From: an uncultured Oscillospiraceae bacterium
GTDB lineage: Bacteria; Bacillota; Clostridia; Oscillospirales; Oscillospiraceae
Length of the DNA stretch: 32,595 nucleotides
Direction of reading: 5' to 3'
NCBI GenBank assembly: GCA_944387635.1
Contig: CALXFT010000025.1
Coordinates: 1-32,595 of the forward strand
The translations under genes and the position numbers were made by a program. Of the stretch, positions 16,175 through 22,477 are shown piece after piece. Within the stretch, counting starts at the first letter, position 1, and each line of letters opens with the position of its first letter. Under the pieces are notes generated by a model. The model worked only from the letters and a program-made list of their open reading frames with translations, was not told the origin of the DNA and did not search any database.

Positions 16175-16203
16175 ATCGTATCACATCGGCCCGGAATATG
16201 CAA
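16175..16203 (-). promoter_or_regulatory. Sigma-A promoter of the pheST T-box transcript
   Basis: Minus strand TTGCAT (16198-16203), 17-bp spacer, TACGAT (16175-16180), immediately before stem I of the T-box. Confidence 0.65.
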
Positions 16204-16228
16204 GCCTTTTTTCACCTGTAGAATCCGC

Positions 16229-16274
16229 TTGACGAAAAAAGTCCGCTGTGATATGGTTACATCAGAAACCATAT
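16229..16274 (+). promoter_or_regulatory. Sigma-A promoter with inverted repeat for the M32 carboxypeptidase
   Basis: TTGACG (16229-16234), 17-bp spacer and TATGGT (16252-16257). ATATGGTT (16251-16258) and AACCATAT (16267-16274) are a perfect 8-bp inverted repeat covering the -10 and the likely start site, so an operator or a 5' leader hairpin is possible. Confidence 0.6.
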
Positions 16275-16296
16275 TATAATAGAAGGAGAACCCATT

Positions 16297-17805
16297 ATGT
16301 CCTACACATCGGTAACCGAAGCCCTGGACGCGCTGGAAAAGCTCCAGCGGACCATGGCCGCCTATAACCATGCCATGGGCGTCCTCTACCTGGACGCCAC
16401 CACCGCCGCACCTAAGGATACCTGGGAGGGAAGAGGCCAGACCATGCGGATTCTTTCTCAGCTGGTCTATGACCTGCTCACGGCTCCGGACAACGGGGAG
16501 CTGCTCGCTTTCCTGGAGGCCCACCGGGAGGACCTGACAGCCCGGCAGCGGCGGGAGACGGAGCAGGTCCGCAAGCAGTACGACCAGATCCACCGGATTC
16601 CGGCCGAAGAGTATGTGGACTACAGCGTCCTGCTCAACGACGCCCAGAACGTCTGGCAGAAGGCCAAGAACGACGACGATTTTGAAGCTTTCGCCCCCTA
16701 TCTTCAGAAGATCGTGGACTGCAACCGCCGCTTTGCCGGCTATTATAATCCGGATATGGCCCCCTATGACGCCCTGCTGAACGAGTATGAGGAGGGGCTG
16801 AATACCCGGACCCTGGACCCCTTCTTCGCCCAGCTGCGCCGGACCGTTGTTCCGCTGCTGGAGAAGATCCGCAGCGCCCCCCAGATTGACGACAGCTTCC
16901 TGCACCGCCATTACCCGGCGGCGGATCAGCGAGTCTTTTCGGACTACCTTATGGAGGTCATGGGCATCGACCGCAGCCACTGCGGCATTGCCGAGACTGA
17001 GCACCCCTACACCACCAATTTCAACAACAAGGACGTGCGCATCACCACCCACTACTACGAGGACAATCTGGTCAGCTCCATGTTCTCTGTGATCCACGAG
17101 GGGGGCCATGCCCTCTATGAACTGGGCGCCGACGACTGCTACAACTACACCGCCCTGTCCGGCGGCGTGTCCATGGGCATCCACGAGAGCCAGAGCCGCT
17201 TCTATGAGAACATCATCGGCAGAAGCGAGGCTTTCATCCACGCCATCTTCCCCAAGGTCCGGGAGCTGTTCCCCAAACAGATGGAGGGGGTGGACGAGAC
17301 CATGTTCTACCGGGCCGTCAACAAGGCCCAGCCCTCCCTCATCCGCACGGAGGCCGACGAACTGACCTACACCCTGCACATCATGGTCCGCTATGAGATT
17401 GAGAAGCAGCTCATCGACGGTAGCCTGGCCGTCCGGGACGTGCCCCGGCGGTGGAAGGAACTGTACCGGGAGTACCTGGGGGTGGAGGTTCCCAACGACC
17501 GGGAGGGCTGCCTCCAGGACAGCCACTGGAGCGGCGGCAGCATCGGCTATTTCCCCTCCTACGCCCTGGGCAGCGCCTACGGTCCCCAGCTTCTGACGAA
17601 GATGGAGGAGGACCTGGGCGATATCTGGACCGATGTGGCCGGGGGAGACCTGAGCAAAGTCACGCTCTGGCTCCGGGATCGCATCCACCGGCATGCCAGC
17701 TTCTACAAGCCCAAGGCTCTGTTTGAACAGGTCTGCGGCCCCTTCGATCCGAAATATTACACCGACTACCTGACGAAGAAGTACACCGGCCTCTACGGCC
17801 TTTGA
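16297..17805 (+). CDS. M32 family metallocarboxypeptidase
   Basis: The 502-residue cytoplasmic enzyme removes C-terminal amino acids from peptides and belongs to the Taq carboxypeptidase family. The zinc motif HEGGH is at residues 267-271, the HES motif that supplies the Glu ligand is at 296-298 (Glu297), and IRTEADELTY follows, a further family signature. N-terminal helices and SMFSVIHEGGHALYELG fit the family, as does the length near 500. The ATG at 16297 has AAGGAG 6-8 bases upstream. nnrD follows after 22 bp, so the two probably share a transcript. Confidence 0.96.
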   Translation: MSYTSVTEALDALEKLQRTMAAYNHAMGVLYLDATTAAPKDTWEGRGQTMRILSQLVYDLLTAPDNGELLAFLEAHREDLTARQRRETEQVRKQYDQIHRIPAEEYVDYSVLLNDAQNVWQKAKNDDDFEAFAPYLQKIVDCNRRFAGYYNPDMAPYDALLNEYEEGLNTRTLDPFFAQLRRTVVPLLEKIRSAPQIDDSFLHRHYPAADQRVFSDYLMEVMGIDRSHCGIAETEHPYTTNFNNKDVRITTHYYEDNLVSSMFSVIHEGGHALYELGADDCYNYTALSGGVSMGIHESQSRFYENIIGRSEAFIHAIFPKVRELFPKQMEGVDETMFYRAVNKAQPSLIRTEADELTYTLHIMVRYEIEKQLIDGSLAVRDVPRRWKELYREYLGVEVPNDREGCLQDSHWSGGSIGYFPSYALGSAYGPQLLTKMEEDLGDIWTDVAGGDLSKVTLWLRDRIHRHASFYKPKALFEQVCGPFDPKYYTDYLTKKYTGLYGL

Positions 17806-17827
17806 TTTTCCGGAAAGGGGAGCGCCC

Positions 17828-18676
17828 ATGCAAATCTTCCAACTGGACCACGACAAGGTCCTCTCCATATTGCCGGACCGGGACCCGGAGGGCCACAAGG
17901 GAACCTTCGGCAAGGTCCTGCTCCTGTGCGGCAGCCGGGGATTCACCGGGGCGGCGTACCTGGCCGCCATGGGCGCCCTGCGCTGCGGGGCGGGGCTGGT
18001 CTTCCTGGGGGTTCCGGAGAGCATCTATGCCATTGAGGCGGTGAAGCTCAACGAGCCGGTGGTCTTCCCCCTTCCCGACCGGGACGGCATGCTTGCCGAG
18101 TCCGCAGTGGAACCGGTCCTGGCCCGGCTGGACCAGACGGACGCGGTGCTCATCGGCTGCGGCCTGGGCCAGTCTCCGGGGGTCCTTGCCGTGGTCTGCG
18201 CTGTTCTGGAGCATGCCCGCTGCCCCGTGGTGGTGGATGCCGACGGCATAAATGTGCTTCGGGCGCATAAGGATATACTGCGTGGAAGACAATATCCCAC
18301 CATCCTGACCCCCCATCTTGGGGAGTTCACCCGGTTCGGTGGCGTGGTGGGCCGGGATAAAATGGCCGACGCCGCTCGCTTTGCCCGCCTGTGGAACTGC
18401 ACCCTGGTCCTGAAGGGCCGGGGTACCTGTGTCACCGACGGACTGCACGGCTTCCGCAACCCCACGGGGAACCCGGGCATGGCAGTGGGCGGCAGCGGTG
18501 ACGTGCTGGCGGGCATGATTCTGGGCCTCCTGGGCCAGGGAATCCCGGCTCTGAAGGCCGCGGCCTGCGCCGTCTGGCTCCATGGCGCGGCGGGGGACCT
18601 GTGCGCCCAAGAGCTGGGGCAGTACGCCATGCTGCCTACGGACATGCTGGAGAGGCTTCCGCGACTACTGAAATAA
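17828..18676 (+). CDS. nnrD: ADP- or ATP-dependent NAD(P)H-hydrate dehydratase
   Basis: The 282-residue protein matches the C-terminal (dehydratase) domain of the YjeF/Nnr repair system, which converts damaged S-NAD(P)HX back to NAD(P)H. Landmarks: HKGTFGKVLLLCGSRGFTGA, LIGCGLGQSP, PVVVDADGINVL, TILTPHLGEFTRF, and the nucleotide-binding NPGMAVGGSGDVLAGMI. The N-terminal epimerase domain (NnrE) is missing, so this is the stand-alone dehydratase form. Start ATG 17828 with GGGGAG upstream. It is followed closely by a lipoprotein gene and a MazF-type gene; in many Firmicutes nnrD sits by alr and the ndoAI-ndoA toxin pair, and alr is absent here. Confidence 0.94.
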   Translation: MQIFQLDHDKVLSILPDRDPEGHKGTFGKVLLLCGSRGFTGAAYLAAMGALRCGAGLVFLGVPESIYAIEAVKLNEPVVFPLPDRDGMLAESAVEPVLARLDQTDAVLIGCGLGQSPGVLAVVCAVLEHARCPVVVDADGINVLRAHKDILRGRQYPTILTPHLGEFTRFGGVVGRDKMADAARFARLWNCTLVLKGRGTCVTDGLHGFRNPTGNPGMAVGGSGDVLAGMILGLLGQGIPALKAAACAVWLHGAAGDLCAQELGQYAMLPTDMLERLPRLLK

Positions 18677-18688
18677 GGCGGATGGTTT

Positions 18689-19243
18689 ATGAAGAAAGCC
18701 GGGCTGGTGTTGGCGCTGGTGTGCGTGCTGTCGGGATGCGGCGGGGAGTCGGGGGAGCTGGAGCGGGCCATGGACCTGCGGGCGAAGCTCCTGCAGTGCT
18801 CCGCGTGTCAGTTTGAGGCTCAGGTGACGGCGGACTACGGAGACGGCACGACGGAGTTTTCCCTGTCCTGCCAGGCCGACGGGGCGGGGGATCTGTCCTT
18901 CACTGTGGCCGCGCCGGAGTCCATCCGGGACATTGCCGGGACCGTCCGGGACGGCCGTGTGACCTTTGACGGGACGGCTCTGGAGTTTCTGCCCATGGCA
19001 GACGGTCACATTACCCCGATCCTGGCCCCCTGGATCTTCCTCAGGACCCTGCGCGGCGGCAATCTCACTTCAGCGGGCATGGAGGGGGAGCTGCTTCGGC
19101 TGTCCATAGACGACAGTTTCGACGACGACGCCCTGCACCTGGACATCTGGCTGGATCAGCAGGATGTGCCGGTCCGGGCGGAGATCCTCTACGACGGGCG
19201 GCGGTATCTGTCGCTGAACGTCGCGGGGTGGTCCATTGTGTAG
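18689..19243 (+). CDS. Lipoprotein of unknown function
   Basis: The 184-residue protein carries a lipoprotein signal (MKKAGLVLALVCVLSGCGGE) with the lipobox LSGC and lipidated Cys17. The mature part is acidic and beta-rich, with VTADYGDGTTEFSLSCQADG, LSFTVAAPESIRDIAG and a C-terminal ALHLDIWLDQQDVPVRAEIL, reminiscent of LolA/LppX-like lipid-carrier folds. That resemblance is by pattern only. It starts 12 bp after nnrD, with a modest ribosome site (AAGGCGG), and lies in the slot often held in relatives by a lipoprotein between nnrD/alr and the MazF gene. Confidence 0.85.
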   Translation: MKKAGLVLALVCVLSGCGGESGELERAMDLRAKLLQCSACQFEAQVTADYGDGTTEFSLSCQADGAGDLSFTVAAPESIRDIAGTVRDGRVTFDGTALEFLPMADGHITPILAPWIFLRTLRGGNLTSAGMEGELLRLSIDDSFDDDALHLDIWLDQQDVPVRAEILYDGRRYLSLNVAGWSIV

Positions 19244-19421
19244 CATTTTCGGGAAACCGGGCATAGAATGCTGTGCGGCTGCCTTTCGAAGGGGATTTTG
19301 GAGGACGGCTGCCGGGACGCTGCCGTATAAAATCCCTGTGTTCGTGGGAGAATAGTTCCAACCTCGTTACATAGGGAACTGATCCGGTAGCGCAGGGAAT
19401 GATACACGGAGCGTGAAGACC

Positions 19422-19793
19422 ATGAACGAAGCATCAGTCAGACGCGGCGACATTTTCTATGCTGACTTGTCGCCGGTGGTAGGCAGCGAGCAGGGCGGGA
19501 CCCGGCCGGTCCTCATCGTTCAGAACGATACGGGCAACCGCCATTCGCCCACGGTGATCGCCGCCGCCATTACCAGCCAGACCGGGAAGGCCCGTCTGCC
19601 CACCCACATCAACATCAGCGGCGGCAGTGTGGGCCTGAGCAAGGACTCCATTATTCTGCTGGAGCAGATCCGCACCATTGACAAGCGCCGTCTGCGGGAA
19701 CATATGGGCCGCCTGGACGAGAAGCAGATGGCCATGGTAGACGACGCCATTGCGGTCAGCTTCGGCCTGCCCGGCGGAAATCGGACCACATGA
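19422..19793 (+). CDS. mazF: MazF/NdoA-type endoribonuclease, no antitoxin alongside
   Basis: The 123-residue protein matches the PemK/MazF family: [56 protein letters not shown] and [19 protein letters not shown]. Family members cut mRNA at short specific sequences; in Bacillus NdoA cuts at UACAU. The ATG at 19422 is preferred over a GTG at 19413 because GGAG lies 10 bases before the ATG and only 1 before the GTG. In the 178 bp before it I see no antitoxin gene (the longest ATG-started frame I found is about 20 codons), so it appears to be solo, unless regulated by the hairpin or a distant partner. Confidence 0.92.
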   Translation: MNEASVRRGDIFYADLSPVVGSEQGGTRPVLIVQNDTGNRHSPTVIAAAITSQTGKARLPTHINISGGSVGLSKDSIILLEQIRTIDKRRLREHMGRLDEKQMAMVDDAIAVSFGLPGGNRTT

Positions 19794-19805
19794 CCGGCAT
19801 AACCG

Positions 19806-19839
19806 CGCCCCCTGCCCCCATAGAATAGGGCAGGGGGCG
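19806..19839 (+). promoter_or_regulatory. Hairpin that buries the ribosome site of the next gene
   Basis: CGCCCCCTGCCC (19806-19817) and GGGCAGGGGGCG (19828-19839) form a perfect 12-bp stem with a 10-nt loop. The only ribosome site for the gene at 19845, AGGGGG (19832-19837), is inside the 3' arm. It starts 13 bp after the mazF stop. It could be a weak terminator (no T-run follows) or a translational lock. Confidence 0.7.
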
Positions 19840-19844
19840 TGACT

Positions 19845-20228
19845 ATGGAAGGAAACTATGCGGTCTACTTTGGAAGCGGTCAAGCCGGGAAGGTCCAGGT
19901 GCTGCGGCAGGGACTGTATCTTCGATTCATATGCCGGTGCCGGCTCAGCGGGGATGTGATCTGCCGCCTGATTGCGCGCGTAAACGGAAAACAGGAAAAT
20001 CTGGGGGTCCTGGTCCCCATGGACGACGGCTTCGGCCTGGACACCAGGATTCCGGCAAAGCGTCTGGGGGAAGGGGAGCCGGAGTTTCAGCTGATCCCCA
20101 AGGGCGGGGAAACGGGAGGGACCTTCGTCCCCCTGTCCCCGGAGGAACCCTTCGCCTACATCGAACGGCTGAAGGACGCCTTCCTTGCCCGCCAAAACGG
20201 TCAATTGGGAGTCGTAATTCCGCCGTAG
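19845..20228 (+). CDS. Hypothetical protein
   Basis: The 127-residue product (MEGNYAVYFGSGQAGKVQVL) is beta-rich, with RQGLYLRFICRCRLSGDVIC and GVLVPMDDGFGLDTRIPAKR; no signal or span is visible. The fold resembles small proteins repeatedly found in Oscillospiraceae without assigned function; I cannot name it. Its ATG (19845) follows AGGGGG by 7 bases, and that site is in a perfect hairpin. Its stop codon lies inside a dispersed repeat (20225-20290), so the last codons may have been altered by repeat insertion. Confidence 0.7.
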   Translation: MEGNYAVYFGSGQAGKVQVLRQGLYLRFICRCRLSGDVICRLIARVNGKQENLGVLVPMDDGFGLDTRIPAKRLGEGEPEFQLIPKGGETGGTFVPLSPEEPFAYIERLKDAFLARQNGQLGVVIPP

Positions 20229-20290
20229 GGGACGGGTCTCCCGTCCCGTCTGCCGGTGCGAAAACGCGGGAGGCGAAACGCCTCCCCTAC
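20225..20290 (+). repeat. Palindromic dispersed repeat (REP-like)
   Basis: The 66-bp unit begins GTAGGGGACGGG and ends GCCTCCCCTAC, with inverted ends (GTAGGGGA/TCCCCTAC shape) and inner CGGG/CCCG pairs. Similar GTAGGGG...CCCCTAC palindromes recur in gut Firmicutes genomes. It overlaps the last codon and stop of the preceding gene. Confidence 0.55.
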
Positions 20291-20303
20291 ATTTTATATA
20301 TAA

Positions 20304-20451
20304 ATGCTTATCGACTTTAAACAGCAGAAATTGCAGAGGATACGTATCGGCTCAGAAACCTGCGCGCCCCTTGGCTCCCCTTGTGAAGGGGAGCCAAGGG
20401 GCGAGCCAAGGCGGCCCGCAGGGCCGCAGGCTGAGTCAAGTCGATAAGCAT
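20304..20451. mobile_element. MITE-like element with terminal inverted repeats
   Basis: ATGCTTATCGACTT (20304-20317) and AAGTCGATAAGCAT (20438-20451) are a perfect 14-bp terminal inverted repeat, with weaker pairing for about 8 further bases. The 148-bp element has no coding capacity. Its centre holds a perfect 18-bp palindrome (20365-20382 with 20386-20403, GTG loop) of the type CCTTGGCTCCCCTT. A related AGGGGAGCCAAGGG string occurs at about 25075. It lies between the gene at 19845 and the recombinase. Confidence 0.65.
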
Positions 20452-20470
20452 CTATTAATAATAATGCATA

Positions 20471-20516
20471 CCCCGAAGCGGATGGATGCTTTCCGCTTCG
20501 GGGCTTTTGTGTTTTT
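20471..20516 (+). terminator. Intrinsic terminator upstream of the recombinase
   Basis: CCCCGAAGCGGA (20471-20482) pairs with TCCGCTTCGGGG (20492-20503), then CTTTTGTGTTTTT. It insulates the recombinase from the mazF-side transcripts. The following 80 bp are AT-rich, and I could not assign a confident promoter for the recombinase. Confidence 0.9.
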
Positions 20517-20597
20517 GGGGCTGGCGTATAAATTTTTTTGCCAATGGGATAAAATAATTCTGTTGCAATCCCCAAAAATCCATTCAGGAGGTCTCCT

Positions 20598-21434
20598 ATG
20601 AACAGAATCATCACCCAGTCTTATCTGGACCGGTTTCAGGACCATCTGCGCCGGGAGGAGAAGAGCCCGGTCACCGTTGAGAAGTACCTGCGGGACGTCC
20701 GGGCGTTTCTGGCTTTTGCCGGGGAGCGGGTCGTGACCAAGGAGCTGGTCATTGCCTATAAACAGGACCTGGTCCGCCGGGGCTATGCCGTCCGGTCCAT
20801 CAACTCCATGCTGGCCAGTCTGAACAGCCTTTTGCGCTTCCTGGGCTGGGAGGACTGCAAGACCCGCAGCATTCGCCAGCAGCGTCAGACCTACTGCGCC
20901 CAGGAGCGGCAGCTGACCCGGGAGGAATACCTGCGGCTCCTGGAGGCCGCCCGGAGCCGGCCCAGACTGTACTACCTGCTCCAGACCATCTGCGCCACAG
21001 GGGTCCGGGTGTCGGAGATCCAGTACTTCACCCTGGAGGCGGTGAAGCGGGGGCAGGTAATCATCCGCTGCAAGAACAAGACCCGCACCATCCTGATCCC
21101 CGGGAAGCTGCGCGGCTATCTGCTGCGCTATGCCGGCAAGCAGAAGATCCGGTCCGGCCCCATCTTCGTCAGCAGGAACGGCCGCCCTCTGGACCGCAGC
21201 GCCATCTGGACCCAGATGAAGGGCCTGTGCCTGGCCGCCAACGTGGCCCCTGGAAAGGTGTTCCCCCACAATCTGCGCAAGCTCTTTGCCCGGACCTTCT
21301 ACGGCATGGAGAAGGACATTGCCAAGCTGGCGGACATCCTGGGGCACAGCAGCATCGATACCACCCGTATCTATATTATGTCAACCGGAGAAGAGCACCT
21401 GCGGAAGATCGAGCGGCTGGGCCTGGTGGTCTAG
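20598..21434 (+). CDS. Tyrosine recombinase (XerC/D-type), likely DNA invertase of the adjacent switch
   Basis: The 278-residue protein has an N-terminal SAM-like core-binding domain (about 1-90, YLDRFQDHLRREEKSPVTVE) and a C-terminal catalytic domain. Visible active-site residues are Arg in ATGVRVSEI (about residue 136), Lys in the beta-hairpin region (KNKTRTILIPG), HNLRKLFA (His-x-x-Arg, about 225-228), the His of LGHSSIDTT (about 251) and the nucleophile Tyr in TRIYIM (about 260). It lacks an arm-binding domain, so it is XerC/D-like rather than phage-like. AGGAGG lies 6 bases before the ATG. A 263-bp segment bounded by perfect inverted repeats begins 36 bp after its stop, so inversion of that segment is its probable job. 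No prophage or transposon genes surround it. Confidence 0.93.
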   Translation: MNRIITQSYLDRFQDHLRREEKSPVTVEKYLRDVRAFLAFAGERVVTKELVIAYKQDLVRRGYAVRSINSMLASLNSLLRFLGWEDCKTRSIRQQRQTYCAQERQLTREEYLRLLEAARSRPRLYYLLQTICATGVRVSEIQYFTLEAVKRGQVIIRCKNKTRTILIPGKLRGYLLRYAGKQKIRSGPIFVSRNGRPLDRSAIWTQMKGLCLAANVAPGKVFPHNLRKLFARTFYGMEKDIAKLADILGHSSIDTTRIYIMSTGEEHLRKIERLGLVV

Positions 21435-21470
21435 CTCGGGATACAGGGAGAGAAGGACAGAAAAAACCAC

Positions 21471-21491
21471 CACATAATTCTCATTATGTAG
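21471..21491 (+). repeat. Left inverted repeat of the invertible segment
   Basis: Begins CACATAATTCTC and ends ATTATGTAG; exact reverse complement of 21755-21775. Identity stops sharply at both ends, as expected for a recombination site rather than a decaying repeat. Confidence 0.92.
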
Positions 21492-21526
21492 CGGCCGTCT
21501 GTAACTCTTTGTGAATTGTTAAAAAC

Positions 21527-21555
21527 ATTATAACGTCATTGAATCCAAATGTCAA
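21527..21555 (-). promoter_or_regulatory. Consensus sigma-A promoter inside the invertible segment, facing the recombinase
   Basis: Minus strand TTGACA (21550-21555), 17-bp spacer, TATAAT (21527-21532): a perfect match. As sequenced it drives transcription leftward, antisense to the 3' end of the recombinase gene; flipped, it would drive sipW. Confidence 0.9.
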
Positions 21556-21639
21556 GAGCGGAATAGGCTATTTTCAGCTTTTTCCTTATCCTTATGCCAT
21601 GGATTTTACATAGGAAAATTTCGACAAAGCAGCACACGC

Positions 21640-21681
21640 AGACCCTCTCAGCTCTTTTTTAAGAAAAAGCCGTGAGGGTCT
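21640..21681. terminator. Bidirectional hairpin inside the invertible segment
   Basis: AGACCCTC (21640-21647) and GAGGGTCT (21674-21681) cap a long imperfect stem whose inner part is T-rich then A-rich (CTTTTTT...AAGAAAAAG), a typical bidirectional intrinsic terminator form. It separates the left-facing promoter from the right end of the segment. Confidence 0.7.
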
Positions 21682-21713
21682 ACTTGACAAGCCCAAAAGT
21701 TATAAGTCTATAG

Positions 21714-21752
21714 GCGGCAGATAGAGCGGCAAACGCTGTCTGCCGCATTTTT
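21714..21752 (+). terminator. Right-facing terminator at the edge of the invertible segment
   Basis: GCGGCAGA (21714-21721) pairs with TCTGCCGC (21739-21746), followed by ATTTTTC directly before the right inverted repeat. In the given orientation it would stop any rightward transcript before sipW. Flipped, it would face the recombinase. Confidence 0.85.
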
Positions 21753-21754
21753 CA

Positions 21755-21775
21755 CTACATAATGAGAATTATGTG
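21755..21775 (-). repeat. Right inverted repeat of the invertible segment
   Basis: Begins CTACATAATGAG and ends AATTATGTG; exact reverse complement of 21471-21491. It lies 73 bp before the sipW start codon. Confidence 0.92.
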
Positions 21776-21848
21776 AGGAAGGGCCGGGCTGGCGTTGGCG
21801 CGCCGCCTGAAATGCCCCGTGGAAGGGCCGTCCCGAAAGGAAGCCCCT

Positions 21849-22424
21849 ATGGGAAAAAAGATCAAAAGGGTTTGGAACGCGGTCACCACGGTCCTGGTCA
21901 TTCTGGTGGCTATTCTGGCCGTTCTGCTGGCGGGGGTCCGGATCTTCGGGCTTCAGGTCTTCTCGGTGCTCTCCGGATCCATGGAGCCGGTGTACCACAC
22001 CGGGAGCCTGATCTATGTCAAAGAAGTGGACTATACCGACATCGAAGTGGGCGACGTGATCACCTTCATGCTGGACGAGGAGACCGTGGCCACCCACCGG
22101 GTGGTGCAGATTGTCCCCGACGAGCAGGACCCCACTGTTCTGCGCTACCAGACCAAGGGCGACGCCAACGAGAATGTGGACAGCACCCTGGTCCACTATA
22201 AGAACGTCATCGGCACCCCGGTGTTCACCATTCCTTACTTAGGCTATGTGGCGAACTTCATCCAGCAGCCCCCGGGCAGCTACATGGCCCTGGCCGCCGG
22301 AGCCGTGTTCCTGGTGCTGACCTTCCTGCCGGATCTTCTGTTCTCCGAAGAGGAACCTGAGAAGAACCCCAAGGCCAAGAGGTCCCGCCGCCGGACCGGA
22401 AAATTTGAGCGGCCCAGAACCTGA
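21849..22424 (+). CDS. sipW: SipW-type signal peptidase I
   Basis: The 191-residue membrane protease removes signal peptides from TasA-like substrates. It has an N-terminal span (about 11-33), the catalytic Ser44 in SGSMEP, and His83 in THRVV at the place where ordinary bacterial type I peptidases carry Lys; this Ser-His pair marks the ER-type/SipW family. KGDANENVD (box with conserved Gly-Asp) follows and a second span covers about 143-165 before a basic tail. The ATG at 21849 has AAAGGAAG upstream; an in-frame start at 21795 lacks a site. It is the first gene after the invertible segment and is followed by its presumed substrates. Confidence 0.94.
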   Translation: MGKKIKRVWNAVTTVLVILVAILAVLLAGVRIFGLQVFSVLSGSMEPVYHTGSLIYVKEVDYTDIEVGDVITFMLDEETVATHRVVQIVPDEQDPTVLRYQTKGDANENVDSTLVHYKNVIGTPVFTIPYLGYVANFIQQPPGSYMALAAGAVFLVLTFLPDLLFSEEEPEKNPKAKRSRRRTGKFERPRT

Positions 22425-22477
22425 AGGCAAGCCGCGTGGCTGCCAATATACATGAGCAAACTGAAGGAGGATTTTCT

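Larger units (their letters stand above)
21471..21775. other. Predicted invertible promoter segment (phase-variation switch)
   Basis: Perfect 21-bp inverted repeats at 21471-21491 and 21755-21775 bound 263 bp (21492-21754). Each repeat is itself partly palindromic, with arms ACATAAT and ATTATGT around an asymmetric TCTC, the form expected of a tyrosine-recombinase crossover site. Inside are a consensus promoter pointing left (21527-21555), a bidirectional hairpin (21640-21681) and a right-facing terminator (21714-21752). No coding frame of note is present. A recombinase gene lies immediately left and the sipW operon immediately right. After inversion the consensus promoter would read through the right repeat into sipW with a leader of roughly 120 nt. 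In the orientation given here sipW has no strong promoter and is shielded by the terminator. Confidence 0.85.

Noticed and set aside
19266-19328. Short frame before mazF as an antitoxin
   Set aside because: It encodes only about 20 residues, lacks a ribosome site and has no AbrB/ribbon-helix-helix character.
20598-21434. Prophage or integrative element integrase
   Set aside because: No phage, transfer or tRNA attachment features are nearby, the protein lacks an arm-binding domain and perfect inverted repeats lie beside it, all favouring an invertase.
21684-21712. TTGACA followed after 17 bp by TCTATA on the plus strand, a possible rightward promoter for sipW in the current orientation
   Set aside because: The -10 matches only half the consensus and a transcript from it would begin inside the terminator stem (21714-21746). 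It is at best weak, and far poorer than the left-facing promoter.
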